A DNA stretch of 64,000 nt from Rossellomorea aquimaris (GCF_008180865.1 NZ_VTEX01000006.1:344152-408151), one strand, 5' to 3'. Counted from the first letter of the stretch, positions 1 to 9,063 are shown. Numbers and translations are program-made. The notes: generated by a model not told the origin, from the letters alone.

Positions 1-1060
1 TGGGATCTGACGCAGACATACATCGTCGAGAAAATTCGACACGGAGGATCAAATAATGGGAAAGAGGATTAAAAAATCAGGAACAGGATCAATAAATTTC
101 AAACAGGATCAATAAATTTCAAACAGGATCAATAATCCGAAATCGGGATTGAATCCTTCTGAAAGGGATCAATTCCTTCATGAAGGCATCCTTGATCAAG
201 CATTTCCCCCTTAATCCGGCCCACAGCCCCCGTTCAGGAACAAACTCCAGCTTAAAAAAAGACAATCTAAGGTCACTTTGTGTTCAAAAGTAGATACAGT
301 ATGGCCAAAGTACCTCAATCCGAACCAAAACCAACACCGAAAGATACGCTGTTTCAACAACCGGGTCTCTGCCTGTTGTCTGAGATGGGAGAGAGGTTGG
401 TGATGGGGTCTGACGCATATATACATCTTCGAGAAAATTCGACACGGAGGATCAATTAATGGGAAAGAGGATTAAAAAATCAGGAACAGGATCAATAAAT
501 TTCAAACAGGATCAATAATCCGAAATCGGGATTGAATCCTTCTGAAAGGGGATCAATTCCTCCACGAAGGCATCCTCGATCAAGCATTTCCCCCTTAATC
601 CGGCCCACAGCCCCCATCCAGGATCCCACTCCAGCTAAAAAAAAGACAATCTAAAGTCACTTTGTGTTCAAAAGTAGATACAGTATGGCTAAAGTACCTC
701 AATCCGAACCAAAACCAACACCCGAAGATACGCTGTTTCAACAATCAGGTCTCTGCCTGTTGTCGGAGATGGGAGAGAGGTTGGTGATGGGGTCTGACGC
801 AGATATACATCTTCGAGAAAATTCGACACGGAGGATCAAATAATGGGAAAGAGGATCAATAAATCAGGAACAGGATCAATAAATTTCAAACAGGATCAAT
901 AATCCGAATTCGGGATTGAATCCTTCTGAAAGGGGATCAATTCCTCCACCAAGACATGCCCAGCCCAAAATTTCATCCCCAACCCGTTCCACAATTCCCG
1001 TAAAGGACCACCACTCCAGCTGAAAAAAGACAATCCTAAACAAAATCCCATCAAAAAGCA
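1..1060. repeat. Three ~400-bp units of a GGATCAAT-iterated repeat
   Basis: Three related units begin at the conserved motif GAGAAAATTCGACACGG at 28, 431 and 815, giving periods of 403 and 384 bp. Each unit then carries a run of GGATCAAT, GGATTAAA or GGATTGAA motifs spaced about 20 nt apart. It ends near an AGACAATCTAAGGTC-like motif at about 261, 645 and 1028, followed by about 130 bp of shared flank in the first two units. The same element, with the same two ends, recurs elsewhere in the window in both orientations. No credible gene lies in this 1.1 kb. Each unit has an SD-like GGAGG followed by a 19-codon ATG frame (starts 56, 459, 843), but the dispersed copy near 51229 lacks that ATG, so I do not call it a gene. 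Confidence 0.9.
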
Positions 1061-1124
1061 GGAATTTCCTCAAAAAAGTAGAATAATTCTATATTCCAAC
1101 CCAAAAGGAGTGTTTCCTTAACAA

Positions 1125-2087
1125 ATGAATGTAAAAAAACGAATACCTCCCCACAAACTCCTCCAAACCGAAGCCTTACTCCAAAGGCTGCAGCCACTTG
1201 ATCACCCGAAAAGGCCTCTCATCGAACAGGATTTCAAAAAAAGGAAAGCGGGATACGCAGGCGAACGGTCAGTCGATTATCACTTAAGCTTCCTGACGGA
1301 TAAAAAATATATGATCTTCAACGACCTCAGTCTGCCAATGGAACCGCATGACTTCCAAATCGATAGCCTGCTGGTCACCCCCTACTATTTACTCCCAATC
1401 GAAATAAAAAACATTTCCGGCATCCTTACGATAGACCCCGAATTCAATCAGCTCTCCAAGGAGTTCAATGGAATCGAAACCGGCTATCAAGATCCCATCA
1501 CACAGGTCAACCGCCAGAAACTGCTCCTTCAGAAGTGGTTCCTGAATAATAAGCTTCCGTGTCCCCCAATCGAATTCCTGGTAGTTTTCAGTCATCCGTC
1601 AACGATTCTGAAGATGGCTCCCGGTCATAAACGAATCCCTCCTTACGACAAAATCATCCACGCCCAAAACATCGTGAGAGAAATTAGCAAGTTAAACACA
1701 CAATACACCCGGGAAGTAATCAACATCAAAAAAGTAAAGCGACTTCTCCTGAATCAACACAAACCTAAATATTCATCAATACTCACAACCTATCAGTTAA
1801 CCGAAACAGACATCATAAAAGGTGTACAGTGTGAAAAATGTCTTCACATCATGAATAGGAAGACAGGCATATGGCAATGTTCCAACTGCCACCACTTGTC
1901 CAAAACAGCCCACCATAAAGCCATCCAGGATTACTTCCTTCTCATCAAACCCACTATCACAAATCGGGAACTGCGAAACTTCCTGAACCTGTCATCGCCC
2001 AGGTCTGCCACACTGATCCTGCAATCTCTCAATCTCAAAACGGAGGGATCCACCAAAGGGACCGTCTATACGAAAAACTTCACATAA
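1125..2087 (+). CDS. NERD-domain protein with zinc-ribbon-like and HTH-like C-terminus
   Basis: The 320-residue product carries a NERD (nuclease-related) domain at roughly residues 40-150. Visible features are the A-G-E-R-S-V-D-Y start, the D-F-Q-I-D-S-L-L-V segment and the P-I-E-I-K-N motif, which has the D...E-x-K layout of restriction-endonuclease-like folds. Near residues 238-258 are two C-x-x-C pairs (CEKC and CSNC) suggesting a zinc ribbon, followed by a helical segment that could be a small winged helix. NERD proteins are thought to act in DNA processing, but the substrate is unknown. The ATG at 1125 follows AAGGAG at 1105 with a rather long 14-nt spacing. It is monocistronic, right after the repeat array, and converges with the downstream MFS gene. 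Confidence 0.85.
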   Translation: MNVKKRIPPHKLLQTEALLQRLQPLDHPKRPLIEQDFKKRKAGYAGERSVDYHLSFLTDKKYMIFNDLSLPMEPHDFQIDSLLVTPYYLLPIEIKNISGILTIDPEFNQLSKEFNGIETGYQDPITQVNRQKLLLQKWFLNNKLPCPPIEFLVVFSHPSTILKMAPGHKRIPPYDKIIHAQNIVREISKLNTQYTREVINIKKVKRLLLNQHKPKYSSILTTYQLTETDIIKGVQCEKCLHIMNRKTGIWQCSNCHHLSKTAHHKAIQDYFLLIKPTITNRELRNFLNLSSPRSATLILQSLNLKTEGSTKGTVYTKNFT

Positions 2088-2118
2088 AAAAACCGCCCAG
2101 AATCAACATCCTGAACGG
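2086..2118 (-). terminator. Rho-independent terminator of the MFS gene
   Basis: On the minus strand ACCGTTCAG pairs with CTGGGCGGT (two G-U pairs) and is followed by a run of seven T. It lies in the short gap between the convergent NERD and MFS genes and probably serves the MFS gene. Confidence 0.7.
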
Positions 2119-2132
2119 TCTCCCAACAAACT

Positions 2133-3308
2133 CTATTTATAACTAAGCACACCATCTGCCACTCGGTCATACTTCCAATGCATCCATCCACCAAGCACCA
2201 CGCAAGGAAGCACGACAACCGCCATTCCTAGAAACGCAGAACCGGGCGAAATATCATACAAGAAACCACCGATAAACGTCAGAATCGCCGTACTCAATCC
2301 CATACCCAGCGAAGTATACACTCCCTGTGCAGCGGGGATATCCTTGCTCTCCAATTCTTCATAAATCAACCGCATAAAAGCATAATGTGTCAATCCGAAG
2401 GTTAGAGAGTGAAAGATTTGGGTAAAGATGAATACAGGGGTGCTGGGGAATAGGAACAACAAAGTCCAACGCGTCACAGCAGCCCCTGCTGATATCATAA
2501 ACATGACCGATATGCTTCGCCCTTTTAACAAACGATCTGAAAACGTAAAGAACAGGATTTCAGACAACACGGCAATATTTAAAATCACGCCGATATAAAC
2601 GGCGCTAACATCTAATTCCTTCAAATAGAGCACACCATAATTATAGTATGAAGCATGTGCCCCCTGAATCAAGACAACAATTACCATGGCCCAGACAAAC
2701 TTACGGGATTTCAGCAATCCCCGGTATGAAAGCTTTTCCTGACCACGGGTACCACTCATGGACTGTGGCAGCTTCGCAAGAGATGACAGCAATATGACCA
2801 CAATCCCACCGAACAACAGATAAATCACTGCCCCCTCGGTAAAAATCGAAGTCGAAAATCCAACTGCAAGCAACGCAACCGTATATCCAATCGATCCCCA
2901 CGACCGGCTCCGCCCATAATCAATGCCATCTTCCTTCATCATCACAGCCGCCATGCTCTCCACCATCGGAAGCATCATCGGGTAAACAAGGCTGAACAAC
3001 ACCATGCACACCAAAATCATCCCAAAGGAATTCATAGGCAGGAACAGTAGCAATGCAACCCCGGAAATCAACACAAGCCACCGAGAAAGTCGACCCAACG
3101 AAACCGTCTGACTCAACTTTGGAAACAGGAAAAAGCTCGAAAACGACCGGGCAATCATTCCAACAGCAATCACCGTACTTGCAGCCGAAATAGAAAAGTC
3201 CTTACTCTCGACCAGCCACGCTGTCCAATAAGGGATGAAAATTCCCCATGTGAAAAAAATCGCAAAGAACTGAACGGATAACCACGTCTGATTCTTCAAA
3301 TCTATCAA
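2133..3308 (-). CDS. MFS transporter, phenylpropionate-permease/nucleoside-symporter-like
   Basis: The 391-residue product is a 12-helix major facilitator protein. The N-terminal helix motif F-F-T-W-G-I-F-I-P-Y-W and the R-S-R-S-W-G-S-I-G-Y segment after helix 4 are typical of the MFS_1-like family that contains HcaT and Bacillus YwbF. The substrate cannot be read from sequence; sugars, nucleosides or aromatic acids are all possible. The frame opens with TTG at 3308, only 2 nt from the AAGAGGAG ribosome site. The TTG three codons later (3299) has better spacing and may be the true start. It is transcribed divergently from the DUF6241-like gene. Confidence 0.85.
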   Translation of the reverse strand: MIDLKNQTWLSVQFFAIFFTWGIFIPYWTAWLVESKDFSISAASTVIAVGMIARSFSSFFLFPKLSQTVSLGRLSRWLVLISGVALLLFLPMNSFGMILVCMVLFSLVYPMMLPMVESMAAVMMKEDGIDYGRSRSWGSIGYTVALLAVGFSTSIFTEGAVIYLLFGGIVVILLSSLAKLPQSMSGTRGQEKLSYRGLLKSRKFVWAMVIVVLIQGAHASYYNYGVLYLKELDVSAVYIGVILNIAVLSEILFFTFSDRLLKGRSISVMFMISAGAAVTRWTLLFLFPSTPVFIFTQIFHSLTFGLTHYAFMRLIYEELESKDIPAAQGVYTSLGMGLSTAILTFIGGFLYDISPGSAFLGMAVVVLPCVVLGGWMHWKYDRVADGVLSYK

Positions 3309-3522
3309 AACTCCTCTTATGTAGACTGGAAATCAAATTACAAACATTGAGTAATTATATAGAAATCAGATGGGGAATACAACCAACTTAGCGACCATCT
3401 CTTTAGGACCATTGAAAAGTATGGAAGGATAACAATTCATTTACAAATACTTGCAGGACATTATGCCTAACGAATAGAAGTAGTACTACAGAAAAATAGA
3501 GATTCCATACAGGGGGAGAACC

Positions 3523-4056
3523 ATGCTGCGAAAAAAATCATTCACCATCATAGTGGGAAGCGTCCTGCTCTTGACGGCCATCGGAGTCTATATTGCAGTA
3601 AGCAGTTTAAATAATGCCGGCACAACGGATGATATCAACCAGACAGATGTGGTCTCGACAGCGGGTGTAGCCACTACTGCACCTCAAACCAAAACGGGCA
3701 AAGAAAATCCATTCGGGGAAAAAGTAAAGACACCGTTAAGTGAAGATCTGATTCAGCAATACATACATGCGATGAGTCACCAAAAGGTAGAAGCTGAAGA
3801 AAAATGGTCATTCTTTGAGATAACCGATGAACGTATCGATTACTTGTTAGGGCAATTAGAAATCAATAACTATAAAAGTGAACACACCTATAAAGAAATC
3901 TTAATGAGCTGGAAAGAGGGGGATTTCTCTGGGGCCGTCAGCGATCATAATAGGATTTGGAGAATGAGGAAAGGGAATATCGGCGTGGCAACCGGACTGT
4001 TAAGTACCAAGGAAGAGAAGAAGTATATCGAAAGCCAGAAGAAAGAGAAGCGATAA
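3523..4056 (+). CDS. DUF6241-like membrane-anchored protein
   Basis: The 177-residue product starts with a basic tip and one hydrophobic helix (residues about 5-28), then a low-complexity Thr/Ala-rich linker, then a helical domain from about residue 70. The conserved-looking core is P-L-S-E-D-L-I-Q-Q-Y-I-H-A-M-S-H-Q-K-V and the tail G-L-L-S-T-K-E-E-K-K-Y-I, which I recognise as the DUF6241 type of Bacillus extracytoplasmic proteins. No enzymatic motif is seen. The ATG follows AGGGGGAG at good spacing, and a terminator follows directly. Function unknown. Confidence 0.75.
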   Translation: MLRKKSFTIIVGSVLLLTAIGVYIAVSSLNNAGTTDDINQTDVVSTAGVATTAPQTKTGKENPFGEKVKTPLSEDLIQQYIHAMSHQKVEAEEKWSFFEITDERIDYLLGQLEINNYKSEHTYKEILMSWKEGDFSGAVSDHNRIWRMRKGNIGVATGLLSTKEEKKYIESQKKEKR

Positions 4057-4065
4057 TGATAGAGT

Positions 4066-4095
4066 AAAAGACGTGTCCAGATGGCACGTCTTTTT
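4066..4095 (+). terminator. Terminator after the DUF6241-like gene
   Basis: AAAAGACGTG and CACGTCTTTTT form a perfect stem with a T-rich tail 10 nt after the stop codon. Confidence 0.85.
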
Positions 4096-4119
4096 CTTTG
4101 GCTCTACCCCGTAATAAAT

Positions 4120-4150
4120 AAACGAGCTTGAGGCACCAAACCCCAAGCTC
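4120..4150 (-). terminator. Terminator after the SGNH hydrolase gene
   Basis: On the minus strand GAGCTTG pairs with CAAGCTC and is followed by the T-rich GTTTATTTATT, just beyond the stop of the minus-strand SGNH gene. Confidence 0.7.
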
Positions 4151-4158
4151 ATTCCCAC

Positions 4159-4941
4159 TCACTCACTAATAAAATACTCCACCAAATAATCAGCCCACAA
4201 CGCATGCCCTTCCTCACTCGGCACCTCCTGACTATCCACCAGCAACTCACCCAAGGCTTCCTCATCCCCCATCGGCCACGCACTCCAATGATCCGCATAA
4301 GGAATCCCACTCTCTTGTGCAAACTCTTTCAGTTCCTCAATCTGCATCGGGTAATACGTAGCTCCGGCGATCGGATGCGGTGGCTGCAGAATCAATACGG
4401 CCTCTTCATTCTGTTCTTTCAGCTTTCGTTCGAAGATCTGGATGCTTTCCTGGTTATTCTCACCGCCGACACCATTTGAATTGTCGTTCAGGGCAAATGG
4501 TTCGAACAGGACAAGTTGTGGTTCATATTCCAGTACCTCGTCAACATACTCACCGTTGACGAATGTCAAAGAGGTTGTGTCATATTGAAAGATTTTCACT
4601 TCGATGGTGTCTCCAAATGTATCGTGTAGTTCGGATTTGACTTGCTCACTCCAGCCATTTTCATTGGCACCTAGCGCGAGGGATCCGACGATGGCGAGTT
4701 TATAAGGAGATCCGGCAGCGACTGTTTCCTTGAAGGAGGCTTGAGCTTCCTCTGGCCAGTTTCCAGTCAGCGAGCTGAAATCCTTTTCTTCCACAGCCTC
4801 TTGCTCCTCAGTCTCTGATTCTGTAACATTTGTCGTTTTTTCTGCACTTGATACAGAGGTTCTTTCCTGCCAATGCTTGTTTCCATAAACGAGCACACCT
4901 GCACAAATGATCCCTAATAAAAATAATGAAAAGGTTTTCAT
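4159..4941 (-). CDS. SGNH/GDSL-family hydrolase, membrane-anchored
   Basis: The 260-residue product has an N-terminal hydrophobic anchor (about residues 3-20) and a Glu/Ser-rich linker. From about residue 80 it has an SGNH-hydrolase-like domain: L-A-I-V-G-S-L-A-L-G-A carries the nucleophile Ser of block I and F-E-P-F-A-L-N-D-N-S-N supplies the Asn of block III. The C-terminal S-E-E-G-H-A-L-W-A segment holds the His. Such exported esterases often act on cell-wall or exopolysaccharide acetyl groups. It stands divergently next to the capA/capB-type pair, so a role in polysaccharide modification is plausible but inferred. The ATG at 4941 is preceded by a GGGGGT ribosome site. Confidence 0.8.
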   Translation of the reverse strand: MKTFSLFLLGIICAGVLVYGNKHWQERTSVSSAEKTTNVTESETEEQEAVEEKDFSSLTGNWPEEAQASFKETVAAGSPYKLAIVGSLALGANENGWSEQVKSELHDTFGDTIEVKIFQYDTTSLTFVNGEYVDEVLEYEPQLVLFEPFALNDNSNGVGGENNQESIQIFERKLKEQNEEAVLILQPPHPIAGATYYPMQIEELKEFAQESGIPYADHWSAWPMGDEEALGELLVDSQEVPSEEGHALWADYLVEYFISE

Positions 4942-5144
4942 ACTTTAGACCCCCATTTGTCATAAATAAGAATGAAGAAATCATTTCCAATTCCCTAATA
5001 CCTCTTCCAATTTGACAGTATTTGTAGTTTAATAGATAAGTATAGAAATATTACAATTCCATTAAAATTATGACAACAAAATTCCGAAAATACAACAGGA
5101 ATCCACATTATTTTACATATTTTTTCTTATTTTAGGAGGAAGTT

Positions 5145-5888
5145 ATGGAAGAAACAATCAGTTTGCGCGAGTTGATGGAGACGTTACGGAAGCGCATGAG
5201 TTTAATTATTTTGATCACCCTGACAGCCATCCTGGTGAGCGGCGCGGTCAGCTTTTTCCTCTTGACGCCGGTTTATCAGTCCACGACACAATTATTAGTC
5301 AATCAAGCGAAATCAGAGCAGCCAGCCTATAATCCTGGTGAGATCCAAACGAATCTGCAACTGATCAATACGTATAATGTCATCATTAAAAGTCCTGCCA
5401 TTCTTGAAAAAGTAGCCACTGATCTGAACAACGGATATGATGCCTCTCAACTTAATGCCAAGATCACCGTAGGCAGTGAAGCAGAGTCTCAAGTCATCAA
5501 CCTTTCTGTAACAGATACCGATCCACAAACCGCTGCCAGCATCGCCAATAAAACAGCAGAAGTCTTTCAAAGCGAAATCACGAAAATCATGAACGTCGAT
5601 AATGTAACCGTCCTGGCTAAAGCCGAAGTCGGGGAAAAACAATCTCCCATCAAACCGAAACCATTACTGAACATCGCCATCGCAACTGTGGTAGGTCTAA
5701 TGCTCGGTGTCGGTCTTGCCTTCCTGCTGGAGTTTCTTGATAACACGATCAAGACGGAACAGGAAGTTGAAAAATTACTGGGTTTACCCGTATTGGGTTC
5801 CATCGCTGTGATCGGAGAAATCAAAGAAGATAATCCAACCGGCCGAACAAACCGAAAATCACGTGAAAGAGGTGAGAAGGTTGGGTAA
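5145..5888 (+). CDS. Wzz/CapA-type chain-length determinant and tyrosine-kinase modulator
   Basis: The 247-residue membrane protein has two transmembrane helices (about 20-42 and 176-196) flanking an extracytoplasmic loop. This is the Wzz layout of YveK/EpsA/YwqC/CapA proteins that activate a cognate BY-kinase and set polysaccharide length. The Q-S-P-I-K-P-K-P-L-L-N segment before helix 2 is the typical proline-rich motif. The ATG follows AGGAGG at 5135. The last codons overlap the start of the kinase gene, so the two are translationally coupled. Confidence 0.9.
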   Translation: MEETISLRELMETLRKRMSLIILITLTAILVSGAVSFFLLTPVYQSTTQLLVNQAKSEQPAYNPGEIQTNLQLINTYNVIIKSPAILEKVATDLNNGYDASQLNAKITVGSEAESQVINLSVTDTDPQTAASIANKTAEVFQSEITKIMNVDNVTVLAKAEVGEKQSPIKPKPLLNIAIATVVGLMLGVGLAFLLEFLDNTIKTEQEVEKLLGLPVLGSIAVIGEIKEDNPTGRTNRKSRERGEKVG

Positions 5889-6585
5889 GAACAAGAAACT
5901 GAAGAAGCTAATGATGAATACGAAGCGTAAGTTAGTCACTCAGATCTCTCCGAAGTCACCGATTTCGGAGCAATATAAAACGATCCGTACCAATATCAAC
6001 TTCTCATCCGTCGATCGCGACATGCGTTCCATCATGGTCACGTCCTCGGGGCCGGGGGAAGGGAAATCGACGACGGCTGCCAATATGGCCGTGGTATTCG
6101 CCCAGCAAGGAAAGAACGTCCTATTAGTTGACGCGGATATGCGGAAACCAACCGCTCATTATACGTTTAATGTGACGAATACGTTTGGACTCACAACCGT
6201 ATTAACGAGACAAAAGACGTTGAGGGAAGTGATTCATCAGACGGATGTCGATCATTTGGATCTATTGACGTGTGGTCCTGTGCCGCCGAATCCGGCAGAG
6301 TTATTAAGCTCACGGTCGATGGAAGAGTTCCTTGTGGATGTGTATGCAGACTATGACATGGTCATTTTCGACACGCCGCCGGTCCTTGCCGTAACCGATG
6401 CACAAGTATTAGCGAATCAATGCAACGGGACGATTCTGGTGGTGAGCTCAGGTACGACTGAAATCGAAAGTGCCCAAAAAGCGAAGGAGCTCCTGCAATC
6501 AGCCAAAGGGAAGCTTCTTGGCGTCATCCTGAACAACCGAGAGGTCAAAGATACAAGCTATTATTACTATTATGGAAAAAGATAA
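5881..6585 (+). CDS. CpsD/CapB-family bacterial tyrosine kinase
   Basis: This BY-kinase (234 residues from the TTG start) phosphorylates itself and polysaccharide enzymes. Visible are Walker A (G-P-G-E-G-K-S-T-T, about residue 57), Walker A' (L-L-V-D-A-D-M-R-K-P), Walker B (V-I-F-D-T-P-P) and the C-terminal cluster of five tyrosines before G-K-R, the expected autophosphorylation site. I chose TTG 5881 over the in-frame GTG 5863 because AAAGAGGTGAG sits 5-6 nt before it and nothing resembling a ribosome site precedes 5863. The start overlaps the upstream modulator stop. The downstream glycosyltransferase genes expected of an eps/cap operon are missing. Confidence 0.9.
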   Translation: MGKNKKLKKLMMNTKRKLVTQISPKSPISEQYKTIRTNINFSSVDRDMRSIMVTSSGPGEGKSTTAANMAVVFAQQGKNVLLVDADMRKPTAHYTFNVTNTFGLTTVLTRQKTLREVIHQTDVDHLDLLTCGPVPPNPAELLSSRSMEEFLVDVYADYDMVIFDTPPVLAVTDAQVLANQCNGTILVVSSGTTEIESAQKAKELLQSAKGKLLGVILNNREVKDTSYYYYYGKR

Positions 6586-6698
6586 CAAATAAATATTGCT
6601 CATTCGACAAATTTCACCCGTTTACAAAAATACCTAGTGTAGTAAAATAATAGATGGGAAATAAGTCGAAAGAACTATTGAATGTGAGGAGGATGACG

Positions 6699-6740
6699 AT
6701 GATTGATATACCCAAAACCTTTGTGAAAATTCAGATTTAA
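6699..6740 (+). other. Thirteen-codon micro-ORF with a strong ribosome site after the kinase gene
   Basis: AGGAGG at 6687 is followed 6 nt later by ATG and 13 sense codons (M-I-D-I-P-K-T-F-V-K-I-Q-I), ending in TAA at 6738. It could be a leader peptide, the stump of a lost third operon gene, or chance. It ends directly in front of two AT-rich palindromes. Confidence 0.4.
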
Positions 6741-6741
6741 T

Positions 6742-6772
6742 ATTATATATAATATCTGTGATTATATATAAT
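6742..6772. promoter_or_regulatory. Two ATTATATATAAT palindromes, possible GntR operators
   Basis: The 12-bp palindrome ATTATATATAAT occurs at 6742-6753 and 6761-6772. Its core TTATATATAA recurs at 7504-7513, upstream of the GntR-family gene at 6829-7467. Sharing of the site between the two ends of the regulator gene suggests binding by that regulator, but AT-rich palindromes arise easily by chance. Confidence 0.35.
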
Positions 6773-6787
6773 CTATAAGGGCACGTC

Positions 6788-6818
6788 AAGACCCCTACCA
6801 TAAATAGATAGGGGTCTT
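6788..6818. terminator. Bidirectional terminator between kinase and GntR genes
   Basis: AAGACCCCTA and TAGGGGTCTT form a perfect 10-bp stem between two convergent transcription units. The T-run is weak on either side. Confidence 0.75.
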
Positions 6819-6828
6819 CGTTTTGAGT

Positions 6829-7467
6829 CTATTTTTCAACCATTTTCATAATATGCTCTTTGAAGACGGTTTTTGCTTTCTCTACATCTCTTTCTTCCAG
6901 TGTTTCCACAAGGGCTTGATGATATTGATGGACTTCCTCTGGAAGGATCCGGACCTTCGGATTCAATAACGTGATATATCGTCGGATATGATTCGTTAAC
7001 ATTCCCCAAATGCGTAAAAATACATCTACATTGGACCATTCGATGATCGTACGATGAAACTCCATATCCAGTTGCGACTGGACCGCATAATCCTTCTCGG
7101 CGTATTTCATTTTGTCCACGATATCGTATAATTCACCAAAATGCCTTTTGGTCAGCTGGGGGAGAACCACTTCAATGGCATCTGTCTCGATCTTCGCCCT
7201 TAATGAAAACATATGATACATTTCAACGGGATTGATATCCGTTACAAACGCACCTCTATACTTAATCGTATGAATGAGCCCTTCTTCCTCCAGGCCCCTA
7301 AGTGCCTCCCTCACCGGCACCTGACTGATACCCAGCCTTTTGGCAACTTCTGTTTCGATAATGCGGTCGCCGGGCTTGAGTTTGAACATAATAATATCCT
7401 CTCTAAGTTTCTCTTTCACTTCATCTTTGAGGGAAATAAGCGTATTCACTTTTTTGGTTTTCGACAT
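6829..7467 (-). CDS. GntR-family (FadR/FCD subfamily) transcriptional regulator
   Basis: The 212-residue product has an N-terminal winged helix-turn-helix (about residues 12-75, with L-K-P-G-D-R-I-I-E-T-E-V-A and S-Q-V-P-V-R-E-A-L-R) and a C-terminal helical FCD domain. The latter has the D-x-x-F-H metal/ligand signature (D-M-E-F-H) and conserved histidines. FCD regulators usually respond to organic acids or sugar acids and control adjacent catabolic genes, but no such genes adjoin it, so its target is unknown. The ATG at 7467 is preceded by AAAGGA. Confidence 0.9.
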   Translation of the reverse strand: MSKTKKVNTLISLKDEVKEKLREDIIMFKLKPGDRIIETEVAKRLGISQVPVREALRGLEEEGLIHTIKYRGAFVTDINPVEMYHMFSLRAKIETDAIEVVLPQLTKRHFGELYDIVDKMKYAEKDYAVQSQLDMEFHRTIIEWSNVDVFLRIWGMLTNHIRRYITLLNPKVRILPEEVHQYHQALVETLEERDVEKAKTVFKEHIMKMVEK

Positions 7468-7686
7468 TTCATACAGTCCTTTATCGCGTTTAGATTTATG
7501 AGGTTATATATAATGAATTGTATTGTATATAATGTTGGGATGCAATCGGGAAGGGGAGGGACGTTTCGCGTGCTTTCTTTTTGGGTGTTATTTTTGAAGC
7601 ACCAGAACCGTCCCCTTAGTTCTTGCATCCATTCATCCCATCAACCTTGCCTGTACTCCTGCTGAGGAAAACATCGTGGATGAATC

Positions 7687-8574
7687 CTATGCTTCCTGCG
7701 CCCTCATCTTCTCCATCTTCTTCCCGAGAAAGTCTATATGGACTTTATCATTACGGAGCTCAAACATATGGTATGCCCGTTGCATATAGAAAAGGGCTTT
7801 TTCCATGTCATCCATCAGCTCATAGTTGTAGCCGATTTGGTAATGCAGCTCGCCTATTCCCCAGAGAAGTTCTTCCTCGAAACACCACTTGATCGCCTTT
7901 AGGCAATAATTTGTTGACTCTTCCAGTCTGTGACATCGGGTCAGGACTCTGGCCATATTACAGAATAATTTGGTTTTGATGACCTTTTCTTGTAAATGTT
8001 CGGTCGTTTTCATGGCTGTTTCAACTTGGTGATAATAATCGAGTGCTTCCTCATGGTGATGGAGCGTAGCATGAATCGTACCAATGGTTGAAAGGATTTC
8101 CATTTCTCTTTCGGACATGGCTTTTTTAGTATGGGCGGTCAGATGGTACGCTTTATGTAAAAGGGTAAAGGCCGATTCGGTTTCTTTCTTTTCTTCATAC
8201 AAGTAGATCGCTTTGTGCCAGTAGAGTAACTGAAGCTTCTCATTGTCTTTATAAAACAGGGGATTCTTTTCCTCGATTTTCACGACATCGATCATCCCTC
8301 TGTATTCCCGTGTATCTCTTAAGTATTTTAATTGCTTTTCCACTTCCCGGATATAATCCAACCTGGGTGTGGTTCCGATTTCAAAGAAATAATTGATGTC
8401 GACACCAAGTTTAACAGCAATTTGATACAGAGCCGTGGCACTTGGATAAATGTCTCCTTTTTCAATCCTGCTGATGAGTGCCTGCGTACAGATTCCTTCC
8501 GCCAGGTCTCCTTGTGTGAGCCCGACCATCTTCCTCATTTCCTTGATTTTTGTTCCTATTACTGAGTAGTCCAT
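7687..8574 (-). CDS. HTH-TPR regulator, PlcR/NprR-like (paralogue 1)
   Basis: The 295-residue protein has an N-terminal XRE helix-turn-helix (residues about 5-60; L-T-Q-G-D-L-A-E, A-L-I-S-R-I-E-K-G) and then TPR-type helical pairs to the end. That architecture is shared with RNPP peptide-sensing regulators (PlcR, NprR, Rap). It is one of four close paralogues here (also 16708, 18023, 40436), all on the minus strand with nearly identical N-termini (M/V-D-Y-S-V-I-G). The ATG follows AAAGAGGTG. I looked downstream for a small exported pro-peptide gene, the usual RNPP partner, and found none, so the ligand is unknown. Confidence 0.85.
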   Translation of the reverse strand: MDYSVIGTKIKEMRKMVGLTQGDLAEGICTQALISRIEKGDIYPSATALYQIAVKLGVDINYFFEIGTTPRLDYIREVEKQLKYLRDTREYRGMIDVVKIEEKNPLFYKDNEKLQLLYWHKAIYLYEEKKETESAFTLLHKAYHLTAHTKKAMSEREMEILSTIGTIHATLHHHEEALDYYHQVETAMKTTEHLQEKVIKTKLFCNMARVLTRCHRLEESTNYCLKAIKWCFEEELLWGIGELHYQIGYNYELMDDMEKALFYMQRAYHMFELRNDKVHIDFLGKKMEKMRAQEA

Positions 8575-9000
8575 AGTAGCACCTCTTTGGTGGTATTCAT
8601 TATTCTTAGTGTAACACGGAGAAGGGTCTCATTGAGGGGGGATACCGGCCATTTCTTTCAGGACCGGTTCAAAAGTGAGTATGTTGAAACCTTGAACTAC
8701 CTCTTCATTGTTATAAGGTGAATCCATCAAAACCCCGTCTTTTTCATGGAGAAGCTGCCTTTTGTATTACGGTGAATTTGTTTATCCTCGAAACCACCTC
8801 ACTCTACATTTCACATAAACATGGGGGAGGAAGGATAATTTGAGCCATTGTCCCGGGCATAGAACCTCAGATAATAAAAGGACACTGATTTTATTATTGG
8901 AGGTATTTTTTTGATCAAGCATCGTGAGTTCAAAAGTCTCAACCATCAATTAATAAATGAAATACACCGTTCACTCAATCAAATTTATCTTCAAAGAAAA
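8575..9000. other. Intergenic stretch without a supportable gene
   Basis: Promoter region of the minus-strand regulator followed by about 300 bases in which I see no conserved coding potential. A TTG-start frame at 8911 behind GGAGGT runs antisense into the hydrolase gene and is rejected. Confidence 0.5.
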
Positions 9001-9028
9001 GACTGCCTTCTCAGCGAAAAAGGCAGTC
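9001..9028 (-). terminator. Terminator after the alpha/beta hydrolase gene
   Basis: GACTGCCTT and AAGGCAGTC form a perfect 9-bp stem. Read on the minus strand it is followed by TTTTCTTTG, matching termination of the hydrolase gene. Confidence 0.8.
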
Positions 9029-9063
9029 CCTGTTGCTCTAGTCTTCGGAAGAACAAAAAATTA

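Noticed and set aside
1..1060. CRISPR array
   Set aside because: Repeats are ~20-nt degenerate motifs without unique spacers, and no cas genes are present.
1..1060. Plasmid iteron origin
   Set aside because: The motif spacing is iteron-like, but copies are dispersed in both orientations without a rep gene beside them; the DnaD gene is 9 kb away.
7213..7892. Plus-strand frames over the GntR and first HTH-TPR genes
   Set aside because: Antisense shadows of clearly conserved minus-strand genes.
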